A program made the translations under genes and the position numbers. Below the pieces are notes generated by a model, which saw only the letters and a list, made by a program, of their open reading frames with translations, was not told the DNA's origin and ran no database searches. A DNA stretch of 64,000 nucleotides, from assembly GCA_963699345.1 (NCBI GenBank), contig CAVOTL010000005.1, positions 62,001 to 126,000 on the forward strand, written 5' to 3'. Of this stretch, positions 38,004 to 48,423 are shown piece after piece; the first letter of the stretch is position 1; every line of letters starts with the position of its first letter. The stretch is from Bog-756 sp963699345. GTDB lineage: Bacteria > Actinomycetota > Acidimicrobiia > Acidimicrobiales > RAAP-2.

Positions 38004-38036
38004 CCGAGTGTGTCACCAATCCGTGCAGCAGACCCT

Positions 38037-38150
38037 TCAGCCTCTCGGAGCTTCCGAACGATCTGCTCGGGGGTATGCCTGCGCTGCTTTGACCGGTCCC
38101 CGATAGCTGAGCCACCTGGATCAGTTCAGGGGGACCGGGTCAGCTTCATG
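38037..38150 (-). mobile_element. Right fragment of the older IS3-type element (start of its orfA)
   Basis: On the minus strand it reads 'HTPEQIVRKLREAEG', the classical start of an IS3 OrfA helix-turn-helix, cut off at the inverted repeat of the younger element at 38036. The outer border, complement of CTGACCCGGTCCCC near 38143, shares CTGACCC with the border at 36684. Together with 36679-36768 it outlines an element whose interior was replaced by the younger IS. Confidence 0.55.
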
Positions 38151-38514
38151 ACGTTCATCCTCCTTCGATCCACCTTCGTGGACAAGAGGAATCACATCGC
38201 GGTGGGACCGTTGGCGGAGATCAGGTCAAAGGGCGTAACCGTAAATCACCCACGGCAGACCACTCGTCCGCCGGGCAACCACCTCTGACGAACTCACCGC
38301 CGGAGATCAGGACGTTTTCCGATGGGTCCTGGATCGAAGGACTTTATGCCCTGGAGCCTGCCCCAGGGACTGGCCTCCGGAAGCTGAATTTGGCCCTCCC
38401 GTCGCTCAAGTTCAGCGGCGGAAGGCCGATTAGACCAGTTGGGCACTCGCAGGAGTCACCACCTGGTGACCTTGAGAGCCCCTCAACTCCTAACTGGGCA
38501 GGGAAGGATGGAAT
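38151..38514. other. No gene recognised (about 360 bases)
   Basis: Lies between the IS nest and the FnIII-GH5 gene. No supported frame. An AAGGA ribosome site just before 38515 belongs to the next gene, whose promoter should be here. Confidence 0.35.
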
Positions 38515-41361
38515 ATGAGACTCACTAAGTCTCTTGTCGTGGTCGCGATCGTCATTGCCTCGGCATCGACATTCGCCTACACGGCAACTCTTGTCGCAGG
38601 GGCTGCGAACGTGACAGTCCCAGCGGCTCCAACGCAAGTTACTGCAATCGCGGAGATTCCCCCGCAATAGTTTCCTGGCTGGCTCCCTCGGACAGGGACA
38701 GTCCCATCACCGCGTACGTCGTTACGCCCTTCGTGGCCGGCGTCGCACGTAAGTCAACGGTCTACCCCACTGCAAGGACCACCGACACCGTGACTGGCTT
38801 GACAAACGGCGTTGCCTACACCTTTGCGGTGGCGGCCACGAACGCTAATGGCACAGGAGGACTTTCGTGGGGCTCAAATTCCATCATCCCGGCGACCCTT
38901 CCCGACGCGCCGAGCGATGTCGTCGCGACCGCCGGCAACCAATCGGCAACAGTCACCTGGGCAACGCCCAACAGCAACGGCTATCCAGTCATCGCTGAAG
39001 CGGTTACCGCCTACACGGGTGGCATCGCGCTTCCATCGACCACCTTCGGCTACTACGCGACCAGCACCACGATCTCCGGGCTCACAAACGGCACTGGGTA
39101 CACATTTACGGTAGCCGCAATCTCGAAAATGGGGGAAGGCCCGAACTCGCCCGAAACCTCTTCCATTATTCCGGCGACGTTCCCGGGAACCCCAACTGGG
39201 GTCACTGCCAACGGTTCGAACGAGTCAGCGACGGTGTCCTGGCAGGCCCCGGCCGCACGCGGACGTGCGATTACTTCGTACATCATTACCCCTTATGTTG
39301 GCACCACCCCGGGGAAATCGCTCACATTCAACTCTCCGGCCACTTCCGAGACCGTTACCGGTTTGTCGAATGGCACTTCCTACACGTTTCGCGTAAACGC
39401 CTCGAATGCGATCGGAACAAGCTGGCAATCATGGGGGTCGAATCCGGTGATCCCCGCCAGCACGCCAAGTGCCCCCACAGATGTCACTGGGATTGCTGGT
39501 AACGGCCAGGTCAAGCTCTCGTGGACACTCCCGGACGGCAATGGCTATCCAGTCATCGGTGAAGTCATCACACCCATCGCAGACTCGGCGTCATTGGGGC
39601 CCATCATTTTGACCTACGCATCGACCAACTATACCGACACGGATTTGGCCAATGGCACAAGTTACCAGTTCACAGTGGCTGCCATCACAAAAGCCGGTGT
39701 CAGCGCGGGTTCGACGGAATCCCCAGCGGTCATTCCGGCAACGATCCCGGCACCACCCACGAGTGTTACGGCAACTGGGTCAGACGCGTCAGCAACGGTC
39801 AGTTGGACTGCCCCGTCATCTCAGGGAAGTCCTATCACATCCTATATCGTAAATGCTTACGTAAATGGTACCCTCGCCCAGTCGACCACATTCGACTCGG
39901 CGAATCCGTCCGACACAATGTCCGGCCTCAGAGACGGCACGCCCTACACGTTCGCTGTTCAGGCGGTCAATGCCGTGGGAACTGGATGGATGTCATGGGG
40001 CTCTATGCCAGCGACCCCGGCGAGCGTTCCGGGCGTTCCCACCTCCGTGCAGGCTACCGCCGATCAGAACCAAGCCACGGTGCAGTGGACACCACCGGCA
40101 CAGACCGGAGGTAGGCCGATTACGGGTTACGTGGTTCGTACGTTCAAAAATGGATCGTCGGTTTCCTCCGAGTCCTTCCCATCGACCGCTCCCACCGCTG
40201 TCGTGTCAGGTCTGTCAAATGGCGTCGATTATTCATTCGAGGTTGCTGCTTCAAATGCGGTCGGCACCGGTCTACCTCAGGTCTATCACCCCAGGTTACA
40301 CCGGATTTGTCACCTAACGCTGTGCCAAGTACCTCTGTCCACGTTGTTGGCAATCAGCTCGTGAATTCGGCAGGCCAGAGAGTGCGGCTCCTCGGAGTCG
40401 ATCGAGATGGCACCGAATACATGTGTATGGATGGGGGCATTTTTGCCGGGCCGTCAACCGCAGAATCGGTCGCCGCAATCGCCAGTTGGGGAACCAATGC
40501 CGTGCGAATCCCATTGAACGAAGATTGCTGGCTAGGCATCAACGGCGTCAATCCAGCTGACGGCGGCGTCAACTATCAATCGGCCATAATCAACTATGTT
40601 CATGAGCTCAACGCAGATGGGATAATCGCGATCTCGATCTTCATTATGTGGCCCCGGGAACAGAGCAGTCGGTCTCTCAACTCGACATGCCCGACGCCGA
40701 CCACGCACCTGCATTTTGGACGTCCGTCGCATCGACTTTTGAATCCACTCCTGGTGTGATCTTTGACCTCTACAACGAGCCTAACCTGGTCTCTTGGTCT
40801 TGCTGGCTTAATGGTTGCGTTGCCCCGGGATCATCTTGGGAGACGGCAGGAATGCAGTCCCTCGTCAACGCCGTGCGGGCCACCGGTGCAGATCAGCCAA
40901 TCATGCTCGGGGGTCTTCAGGCAGCCGACGATCTCAGCCAATGGTTGGCCTACGAACCCGTGGATCCCGACCACCAACTGATTGCCAGCCTGCACGTATA
41001 CCCAACAGAATCGTGCACCTCGGCCAACTGTTGGAACCAGACTGTCGCTTCCGTCGCTGCCGTCGTTCCCGTCGTCGCTGGCGAAATAGGAGAGGCGAAT
41101 GCTGGATGTGATGGAGCATTCATTACGTCATTCATGAATTGGGCAGATGCGAGTGGCGTGTCGTACCTTGTTTGGACATGGAATGTCGGGAACTGCAGTG
41201 GAACTGGATCTGCATTGATCTCAAACTATGATGGCACCCCCACCACATACGGCGCGGCGCTCAAGTCACATCTTCAAGCACTTTCAGATTCGACGCCGGC
41301 GGCCAAGTTGGAAGAATTTACATCGATCGCGCAGACGAACAGGCGACACGACCTTTTGTGA
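38515..41361 (+). CDS. Secreted FnIII-repeat protein with C-terminal GH5 hydrolase domain, frame interrupted
   Basis: About 948 residues. From the ATG at 38515 a signal peptide (MRLTKSLVVVAIVIASASTF) leads into six fibronectin type III modules of about 94 residues. Their Trp strands ('SATVTW', 'SATVSW', 'QVKLSW') recur near 38680, 38955, 39235, 39515, 39800 and 40080, each module closing with 'GLTNGTxYTFxVxAxN'. From about 40330 a GH5 domain follows: 'AIASWGTNAVRIPLNEDCWLGING', acid/base Glu in 'GVIFDLYNEPNLVSW', nucleophile Glu in 'PVVAGEIGEANAG'. Frame shifts near 38660, 40275 and 40640 split it. It is paralogous to the 34.8-36 kb lipoprotein. Probably a secreted, matrix-binding glycanase. 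Confidence 0.8.
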
Positions 41362-41559
41362 CATTCACAGCCCTTCTTCCGATGGACTGAGTTCGAACGC
41401 ATCCGAGTGCGTCAGCCATTTGGCACCTCATCGCGTATCAGCGGGGTCACGGACGTCGCCTGGCGTTGACGGTGTCGATCAAGTTGGCGGGTCCACCGCT
41501 CGGTGGGGCCACTCGACGTGATCCTCGACGTGTTCCTGGAAGAACACGCCAAAGGAGCC

Positions 41560-41995
41560 CGCGGCGGTCGCCCTCACTGAGTCTGACCTGTCCGAACTGC
41601 TCGCCGCGCTGAAGGCGGGCGAGTTCACCGAGCGGATCCGCACGAGCTTGGAGTGGATCCTCCAACAGCTGATCGAGGCCGAGGCCACCGCCGTCATCGG
41701 CGCCGCCCGCTACGAGTGCAACGACAGCCGGGTGGCCCAGCGCAACGGGCACCGGCCCCGTCTGCTCACCGCCCCCACCGGGGTTATGGGGGCTCGCCAT
41801 CCCGAAGCTCCGGGAGGGCAGCTTCTTCCCCAGCCTGCTCGAGCGCCGCCGGCGTATCGATCGGGCCCTCTACGCCGTGTTCATGGAGGCCTACGTGCAG
41901 GGGTCTCGACCCGCAAGGGTGGACGACCCTGGTGAAGGCTCTCGGGGCCGCCAGCGGCATCTCCAAGTCCGAGGTCAGCAGGATTTTCGCATCTG
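41560..41995 (+). pseudogene. IS256-family transposase fragment
   Basis: 'SLEWILQQLIEAEATAVIGAARYECNDSRVAQRNGHRPR' is the N-terminal region of mutator-type (IS256) transposases. After two frame changes 'FFPSLLERRRRIDRALYAV' and 'GVSTRKVDDLVKALGAASGISKSEVSRI' continue the family alignment. The similarity stops near 41995, so the catalytic C-terminal half is gone. This is a truncated relic at the downstream side of the acquired segment. Confidence 0.75.
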
Positions 41996-42165
41996 GTGCA
42001 CGTTCACTTTCCAACCACTCGCGGCGAGATCTCAACAGGAAGTGGTTCTTTGAAAGCCACTCAAATGAAACCGACGGCTGACTCTCCGCGCGAGCTAAGC
42101 CGCCGGGGCTTCTACGAACACGGTGCAGCCCCGCTATGAAGTCTCAACCCGGAACCAAATGCCTC

Positions 42166-44516
42166 TCACGGCGCAGCGGATCGGCAGTCGGATGGTCCTT
42201 TGAATATCATCGTGGTGTCGTTCCGAAACACAAGGCTCCAGACTGAGGACGCTATAAGCTCCCGTTCAAGGATCGGCAGGAATCCCGCCTTCTCGGACCC
42301 CGTATCCACATCGAACTGTTCCTCATCCTTGCTCAGTATCAGGTATGTCGATTTTTCGTTCCCCCACCTTTGCTGACATGCATATGCCGAGATCGACAGC
42401 ACGGCCTGCGATTCATAATTAAAAGCAGGAAGCGTAGCGTCCTGCAGATCCTCTAGAATGAAGTCATTGTAGCGATAGCCCAGGCGAGCTGGGAATTTGC
42501 TGTTCAGAAATATGGCGACGCCCGGTGGCTGCTTGTAGAGCCACTCTGCAGCACTCAGATCCGGGCCACTGGCTTGATACAGCTCATTCTGGGAATCATT
42601 GACGACAAGCAGCATAACCGTCATCACCCCAATCATTGCCGCAGTAGCGGCCATCCTCAGCGCCTTTGCCGAACCGATGCCCTCGACGCTTCTTTTGGAA
42701 TGGGCTCTCTCAGTCAGCGGACGGGCGGCTGATGCGCCGAGACACGCGGCCCAGGGCGTCGAGAATAGAAGAGCCCGGTACAGCGTCTCTCCACCATAAT
42801 GCACAAGACCAACAATCATCAGAGGTGCGATCGCCAATACGGCAAATACTCTTACTTCTCGTCGATCATAGAGTCGACTTAGGGCACCGATCGCAGCGAA
42901 ACCGAAGAGTGCAACCGTAATAAGGGGCAAGACGACATGATTTGGTCCGATGTGAGTTACAACATTCGTTGGCGGTGCTGCATTTTGAACGATCGACTTA
43001 GGGCCAGTAATCGCATCGTGATGATTCGTGAGGAATGTCTCGTTGATCGTGAGGTAGAGGGCAGCGATTGCACCGAGAATGGCGAACAACCACAGCGGCC
43101 TAACTCTGTTTACAATGGTCAATGCCGCAACTTCGAGAACAATAATAAACGGCGACAATGGGTGAGTAAAGACCAACGGCACGAAGACTATGAGGAGCAT
43201 GAGGAGCGGCTTCCAACTTCCCGCTCGCCACATTGATGGCAACGGACTAGCTGTCGGCTCTTCCGGATCGCTCCGCCAGAGAAGGCCAAGCCATTTAGAG
43301 CGTGCCAGCCGAAGCCTCAGCCGGCGCAATTCAACAGACGGCGCATAAACAACATACGAACGACCAACCATGCCGATGATGATCAGGGAAATCGGGAACG
43401 CCAGGGCTTGTGGCGTGAAGATGTCCTGTATATTGCTGAATACCCAATCTCCAGCGTAAAACAGGAAGACGGACAGCCATTTTTCCCGTTCCGTCATGGG
43501 GAATCCGGCTCACCGCGAATCCAAATGCGGCAACTGCAAATAAATCGAAGAAAAGAGGAGATCCAGAAACAAATGAAATTGGATTATTTATTCCTGACAC
43601 GTGGCCAAACCACGCCATCAGACCAATAAACCCGGGCCAGTGCTGGTAGATATCGAGGCTCAGATTTAATGAGCCGTGTATGTTATCATATTGGACCTCA
43701 CCAACGGTTTTGTAGTCCCAAAAATATCTTGGTTCTGGGTAGATGATCAGTAATGATCCCTGAATCATCATCACGAAACTGACGATTGCAGCCACCAATC
43801 GCAGACGGGAGAGCACGGGTCGGAACAGTTCAATGCCGACGAAGATCAGGAGCAAAGCTAGACCAGACCAAAAGGTCCATGGCAACGCTGGAATCAGACC
43901 GTCACGACCTTGGGCCCTAGCCAGCTGGGTGGAGCTCACGCCAATAGCCCAGAGGACGATGCCCAGAACAAAGAGGCCATGGGTCGTTCGTAGAGATCTG
44001 ACTTGGCCGGCAGACCTGATCCGGAGCTCCAGAGCGATGTCGGCGATGCTGAGATCTGCGTCGGCAGCTTGGTCGGATCGGCTGTGTTCCCTCGTTATGC
44101 CGAGCGCAATTCGTTACAACCAGCGCTACCGCACACAGTGCACCGATGATGGCAAATATTGCCAACGGATGCCAGCGGCCAGTCCACAACGCGAGGGTGG
44201 TGGCAACCGTGCACATGCCAATACTCGTGGCGGCCGACACCACGATTCGGGGGTAGAGCGACAGAGACGTTAGAGAACCGCTGATTAGCCAACCGGGGGT
44301 GAGCATAGCGAACACGAAGGCGAGAATTACCCGCAATGGTCCGTGGTTCCCCGTGACTATGGTTAGTGTCAATATTGCCAAGCAACTCAGGAGACCGATG
44401 TCAATGAATCGCTCGACAATCGGGTCTACTTGGGACTTCGGCGGCCGATTCGAGACGACATCGACGGAAGGATCAAGGACGGAAACCGTGCATGGATCCT
44501 CGTTGTCCACGATCAT
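42166..44516 (-). CDS. Large polytopic membrane protein, GT-C glycosyltransferase-like, frame interrupted
   Basis: About 780 residues from the ATG at 44516 (AAGGA site upstream; MIVDNEDPCTVSVLDPSVDV). It has at least ten hydrophobic helices, for instance 'LLSCLAILTLTIVTGNHGPL', 'FWSGLALLLIFVGIELFRP', 'VLPLITVALFGFAAIGAL' and 'ALRMAATAAMIGVMTVMLLVV'. A long loop after the first helices contains 'PRYFWDYKTVGEVQYDNIHGS', and a soluble C-terminal segment ('AAEWLYKQPPGVAIFLNSK') follows. The layout resembles GT-C enzymes or polymer ligases that use polyprenyl-linked sugars, but no decisive motif is visible. Frame shifts near 44100 and 43495. Lower-GC codons point to transfer. Confidence 0.65.
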
Positions 44517-44605
44517 TGACGTCCTTGGCTCTCGCTCTAGTGGGTTGCAACTAGGATCCGTGGTCGCACGGCGGGGCAATTGGTGAACGTCTTGTCGATC
44601 TCCAG

Positions 44606-45334
44606 CTACAGGTTGAACCCGGCGGCGGCGGCATCCTCGGCGAACATCTTCACCGTCTCGAGCGAGAAGTCGTCGGAGGTCCTTCCCGAGGCCGCCCAAC
44701 TTCTTCAAGACCTCGTGGGTGGCGGTGATGATGTCGCATCCGATCATGTCCGCCTGGATGATGTTCAGGAGCTCAGGTGGGCTCGCCCAGAGCAGCTCGA
44801 CGTGCTCATGGGTATTGGTCACCTCAAGGGCCTCTCGCATGAGCGGGATCGGGTCGCGGCCGGTGTCGGCGATTCGGCCGGCAAACACGGAGATGATCGA
44901 CGGAGCTCCTCCGAGGAGACTCTGTGCGATGGAGCGAACCTGTTCGACCGTCATTACGGCGGTGACGGGGACGACCATCCGGATGCTGCCAGCTCCCGCG
45001 ATCAATGGTCCGGAACTCTCCGGGCACCGTGTTGGTCACCGCAATCTTGACCACCACATTCCGTCCGAGTGCTCCCTGAATCTTGGCTTGGCGAGCCATC
45101 TCCGGCGGAGGGCTCGAAAACACCTCGAACGAAATCGGTCGATCCGTGATCTCGGTCAGGACTTCCCTGGCGAATGCCAGATAGTCGGTGATTCCCGCCT
45201 TGTGCATCAGCGTGGCAATCGTGGTGAAGCCCTTGATCAGCGGGTTTCACCGCGTAGTCGAGCATCTCCTTGAGATCAGCTCCATCGGCGAAGACCTTGA
45301 TGCGGAGGTCCGCCTCGCTTCGGTAGTCGGTCAT
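44606..45334 (-). CDS. Transaldolase-like aldolase (TalB/FSA family), frame interrupted
   Basis: About 242 residues from the ATG at 45334 (MTDYRSEADLRIKVFADGAD). The barrel carries 'TIATLMHKAGITDYLAFAREVL', the Schiff-base Lys in 'NVVVKIAVTNTVPGEF', 'VPVTAVMTVEQVRSIAQSL' and 'SIISVFAGRIADTGRDPIPLMREAL', with the C-terminal 'IIQADMIGCDIITATHEVLKKL'. The size matches the short FSA/TalC class. Next to gmhA it most likely supplies sedoheptulose 7-phosphate, the substrate of the heptose pathway, although fructose-6-phosphate aldolase activity cannot be excluded. Indels near 45235, 45005 and 44680 break the frame. Confidence 0.8.
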
Positions 45335-45380
45335 AGCAATGCCCCTCTCATTTCCACCGCTGTTTTCGACAAGTGATAGT

Positions 45381-46400
45381 TCATGAAAGCCTGCCCCGTT
45401 CGGCGTCAACTTGCATGGCAGGGATGGCTCTCTCCAGTGCTTCGGCCGACGACCAGCGATTGGACCATCCCAGGGCTCGGATGCGATCCGTGGCGATCCG
45501 CACGATTGGCACGTCGCCCTTCCAGTCCCGCGATCACCGCCCGTGTAGTCGAACGTCACCTTCTCCGGGTCGAGACCGAGAATCCCGACCGCTAGCTCCG
45601 CGATCTCGCTGACGGTGATGTAGTCACCCGTGGCGACATTGAACACCTCGTATGGAGCGTTGCAGGCCGTCGATGCCAGGAGGACAGCATCGATGACGTC
45701 GAACACATGGATGTACGATTTCGACTGGGTACCGTCGCCCAAAATACGCAAGGTGGTTGGATCGTCACGGAGACGGCGCAGGAAATCGAATCCAACGCCA
45801 TGGGTCTGTCGGGGCCCGACGACGTTACCGAAACGAATGCCCGGGCCGTCAGCCCGAACATCGCACAGTACGAGGCGATCAGTGCCTCTCCGGCCAGCTT
45901 CGACGCCCCATAGGTGGAGACGGGGATAAGGGGGCCTCAGATCTCCCGCGCCTCGGTCTCGCCGAGGTCTCCGTAGACCCCGCAACCCGAGGCGTACAGC
46001 ACTTGGGTGAGTCCGGCCCGTCGGGCTCCCTCTACCACGTGATGGGTGAGAGCGGTCCCCTGATCGAAGTCGACTGCCGGCTCGGTTGCCGCCAGTGCGA
46101 TGTCCGGATTGGATGCCAGATGGATGGCCACCTCATGCCCCGTCATGATGTCGACGAGGAGTCGAGGTCGCCCACCTCACCCCTCACGACGTCAAGCCGT
46201 CGGTCGTCGCGATGGGGTTCCAGATGCCATTCCCGTCCCGAGGTGAAGTTGTCGTAGACGGTGACCTGTTCGATGAGAGGGTCGCCTAGCAGGCGGTCGA
46301 CGAAGTGGGCGCCGATGAATCCGGCCCCACCGACGACAATGTATTTCGTCCACGTGCCAGGCACCGGACTCCCCGGTCCGACGATTTCCGGATCCGTCAT
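45381..46400 (-). CDS. NAD-dependent nucleotide-sugar epimerase/dehydratase, frame interrupted
   Basis: About 339 residues from the ATG at 46400, which overlaps the gmhA stop (ATGA). 'YIVVGGAGFIGAHFVDRLLG' is the Rossmann motif, 'YGASKLAGEAL' the YxxxK active site, followed by 'RFGNVVGPRQTHGVGFDFLRRL' and 'KSYIHVFDVIDAVLLA', typical of sugar epimerases. The C-terminus reads 'IPAMQVDAERGRLS'. Frame shifts near 46170, 45945-45985, 45900 and 45530. Sitting between gmhA and the transaldolase, it probably modifies the GDP-heptose (for example epimerisation), but the exact reaction is not readable. Confidence 0.82.
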
Positions 46401-47041
46401 ACCGCCGCCTTCGCGGTTGCGTCGGACGGGTCGGCCCCCGTGTTCACCGACTCCCACTTCGTGCCCACGGAAGCCGAGGACGGATGGCTCACCAAGAGGT
46501 GCCAGAACACTGCGCAGAGGCCTTCCGTATGCGGCGTGATCCGGTCCGGGTGGAGGGGCGGGATGACGATGCAGGCGTCGGCGACCTCCGCCGTGTAGCC
46601 CCCGTCGCGTCCGACGATTCCGAAGATCGTCGATCCGACCTCCTAGGCGTCTCGAGAGCCCGAACCAGGTTCGCCGACACGTTCGCGGTCCTGTTACCAC
46701 CACCGACGGAGAACACCAGCACGGCGTCACGATTACTCAGGCGTGAGCCTGCGAGCCACGCCAAGAACGTCGTGTCCCAACCCTCGTCGTTGGTCCGCGC
46801 CGTCAGCTCCGACACGTTGTCCGTTGGGGCGTAGGCCTCGAAGCCACAGATCTTCCGGAAGTCGTTGACGGCGTGACTGGCATGCCCCGCCGATCCCCCT
46901 ACGCCGAGAATGAAGAGCCGACCCTCCTGCCCTGACCCGCGCCAAGCCCTCAGCCATGGCCTCGACGTCAGCCGGAGGCATCGCTTGGATGATCTCGATG
47001 GTCTCGGCCAGAAAGCTCCTGGCAAATTCCTGGTTATCCAC
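46397..47041 (-). CDS. gmhA: Phosphoheptose isomerase (GmhA-like SIS domain), frame interrupted
   Basis: About 214 residues from a GTG at 47041 with a GAGGAG site nine bases upstream. The SIS-domain phosphate loop is 'GRLFILGVGGSAGHASHAVNDFRKICG', followed by 'AVLVFSVGGGNRTANVSANLVRALE' and, after a shift near 46640, 'GIVGRDGGYTAEVADACIVIPP' and 'TPHTEGLCAVFWHLLVSH'. GmhA converts sedoheptulose 7-phosphate to heptose 7-phosphate, the first committed step of the pathway completed by hddA, gmhB and hddC here. Its stop overlaps the epimerase start. Confidence 0.85.
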
Positions 47042-47177
47042 TGGGTGATCTCCTCAGATGGCGGTCATGGATTGATACAACATCAACGGGGAACCTGACT
47101 CCCCATGATCAGCATCGCGGTCCACCGGGCAATTCGCCAGGTGGTCCGTTCGGTCGGCGCCACGGGGGCATCGGTCG

Positions 47178-48418
47178 TCATGCTGCCCTCCGCTGGGGCC
47201 GGGCGTCGAAATCCGAGTCCTGGCGCCGCCAGATTCGATAGCCCGACACGAATGCCGCCGCGCCGCGGGGGATGGCCCGCGCCTCGGCCCAGGCCATTAC
47301 GGTCCGCTTCCCTGATCGTTCTGCCCCCCCCACCAAAAGATTGAGGTAGTAGCCAACGGCTCTCGGCATCCGCCGGAGGACGTCACCTCGCATCGACGGA
47401 TCGACGATCCACTTGAGGCCGCTGATCAGAATGCCCCTCCCGTACTCGGCGGAGCTGAGCCTCGAGAGCGGCGTCCTAGGCTCGGCCTACGTGCCAGACG
47501 ATCGCCGAGGCTCGTAGGCGAGAGCTAGCCCGGACCGGAGGACCCGGATGAACATGTCGCCGTCCTCGCCCCCTCCGCGGCACGGGCTGCCCGCCCCGAG
47601 GAGTTCGCTGAACCAACCGATCTCCATGACGGCGTCACGACGGAGCGCGAAGTTGGCGCCGGTGCCGTAGACCCCCATCCGGAACGGGTACAACGGAGAG
47701 TCCCCCGGGAGTGGGTCGGGGGCATGGACCCGTGATGTCAGGAAGCTGGACCACCAGACCCGGTTGTCGAAGTACTGCTGGGCAGGCGTCCGTCAGTCCC
47801 TGGAGGGCACCATCCCGGTGATGCAGGCGATCTCGGATCCCCACCGGAATCCCCACGCCAGACTCGACAGCCAGCGTGGTCGGCACGGCAGTCGTCGTCG
47901 GTGAAGCGACCAGATCGAACCGCGCCTCGCTACGCCGACATTCCGGGCCAGCGACAGACCGGGCCTCGGCTCGGCGATGTACCGGAAGCGTTCGTCGTCG
48001 CCCACCAGGTCGTCGAACGCTTCCTTGGTCGACGGGTCGAGAGAGCCATCGACGAGCAGGACCTCGAACGTCGGGTAGTCGAGGCGACGCAGGCTGGACA
48101 GGCTGTGACCAACCAGCTCCGGACGACCTTTGGTCGCCACGAGAACTGAACGGCGGTTCGTCGATCTCGGTCGGCCGGTCCGGATCCGACGCTTCAGGTG
48201 TCGCAGCCGGCGAGTCGAACTCCCCGGCGAGCTTCGTTCCAACTCCTCCGCATCGGGCACGCCATCGTGAACCGCGATCTCGCAGTATCCGAGCGGCACC
48301 CCTCGCGTCGCACCCGGATCCTGGCCGCGACATCGGAGGCCGTTGCCGGTCGGAGCACAGGGATGATCTCGGTAGCGTCGGTCAGCTCCACCTGACCCAC
48401 CCACATCGGTCGGAACAT
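47178..48418 (-). CDS. Family 2 glycosyltransferase with N-terminal extension, frame interrupted
   Basis: About 413 residues from the ATG at 48418, five bases after the hddA stop. Residues 1-90 form a separate segment ('MFRPMWVGQVELTDATEIIP', 'VPLGYCEIAVHDGVPDAEEL'). The GT-A domain then begins 'VLVATKGRPELVGHSLSSL', with 'FEVLLVDGSLDPSTKEAFDDLV', 'RPGLSLARNVGVA' and an acceptor region 'GTGANFALRRDAVMEIGWFSELLGAG' plus 'GGEDGDMFIRVL' holding the ExD catalytic motif. The C-terminus 'RRMPRAVGYYLNLLVGGAER' is hydrophobic/basic. Several indels split it. It likely adds a heptose or neighbouring sugar to the glycan. Confidence 0.78.
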
Positions 48419-48423
48419 GGAAC

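Larger units (their letters stand above)
36769..38036 (+). mobile_element. Complete IS3-family insertion sequence (about 1.27 kb)
   Basis: Bounded by imperfect inverted repeats: left AGGGTCTGCTGCACGG starting at 36769, right its complement CCGTGCAGCAGACCCT at 38021-38036, with a further matched block GGTGACA / TGTCACC inside (36788-36794 and 38011-38017). Between them lie orfA and orfB in the usual IS3 arrangement. The size fits the family. I see no clear target-site duplication. It sits inside an older IS3-type element whose two ends flank it. Confidence 0.8.

Noticed and set aside
38660..40300. Repeats of about 280 bases, considered as mobile or satellite DNA
   Set aside because: They encode fibronectin type III modules in one continuous (corrected) reading frame.
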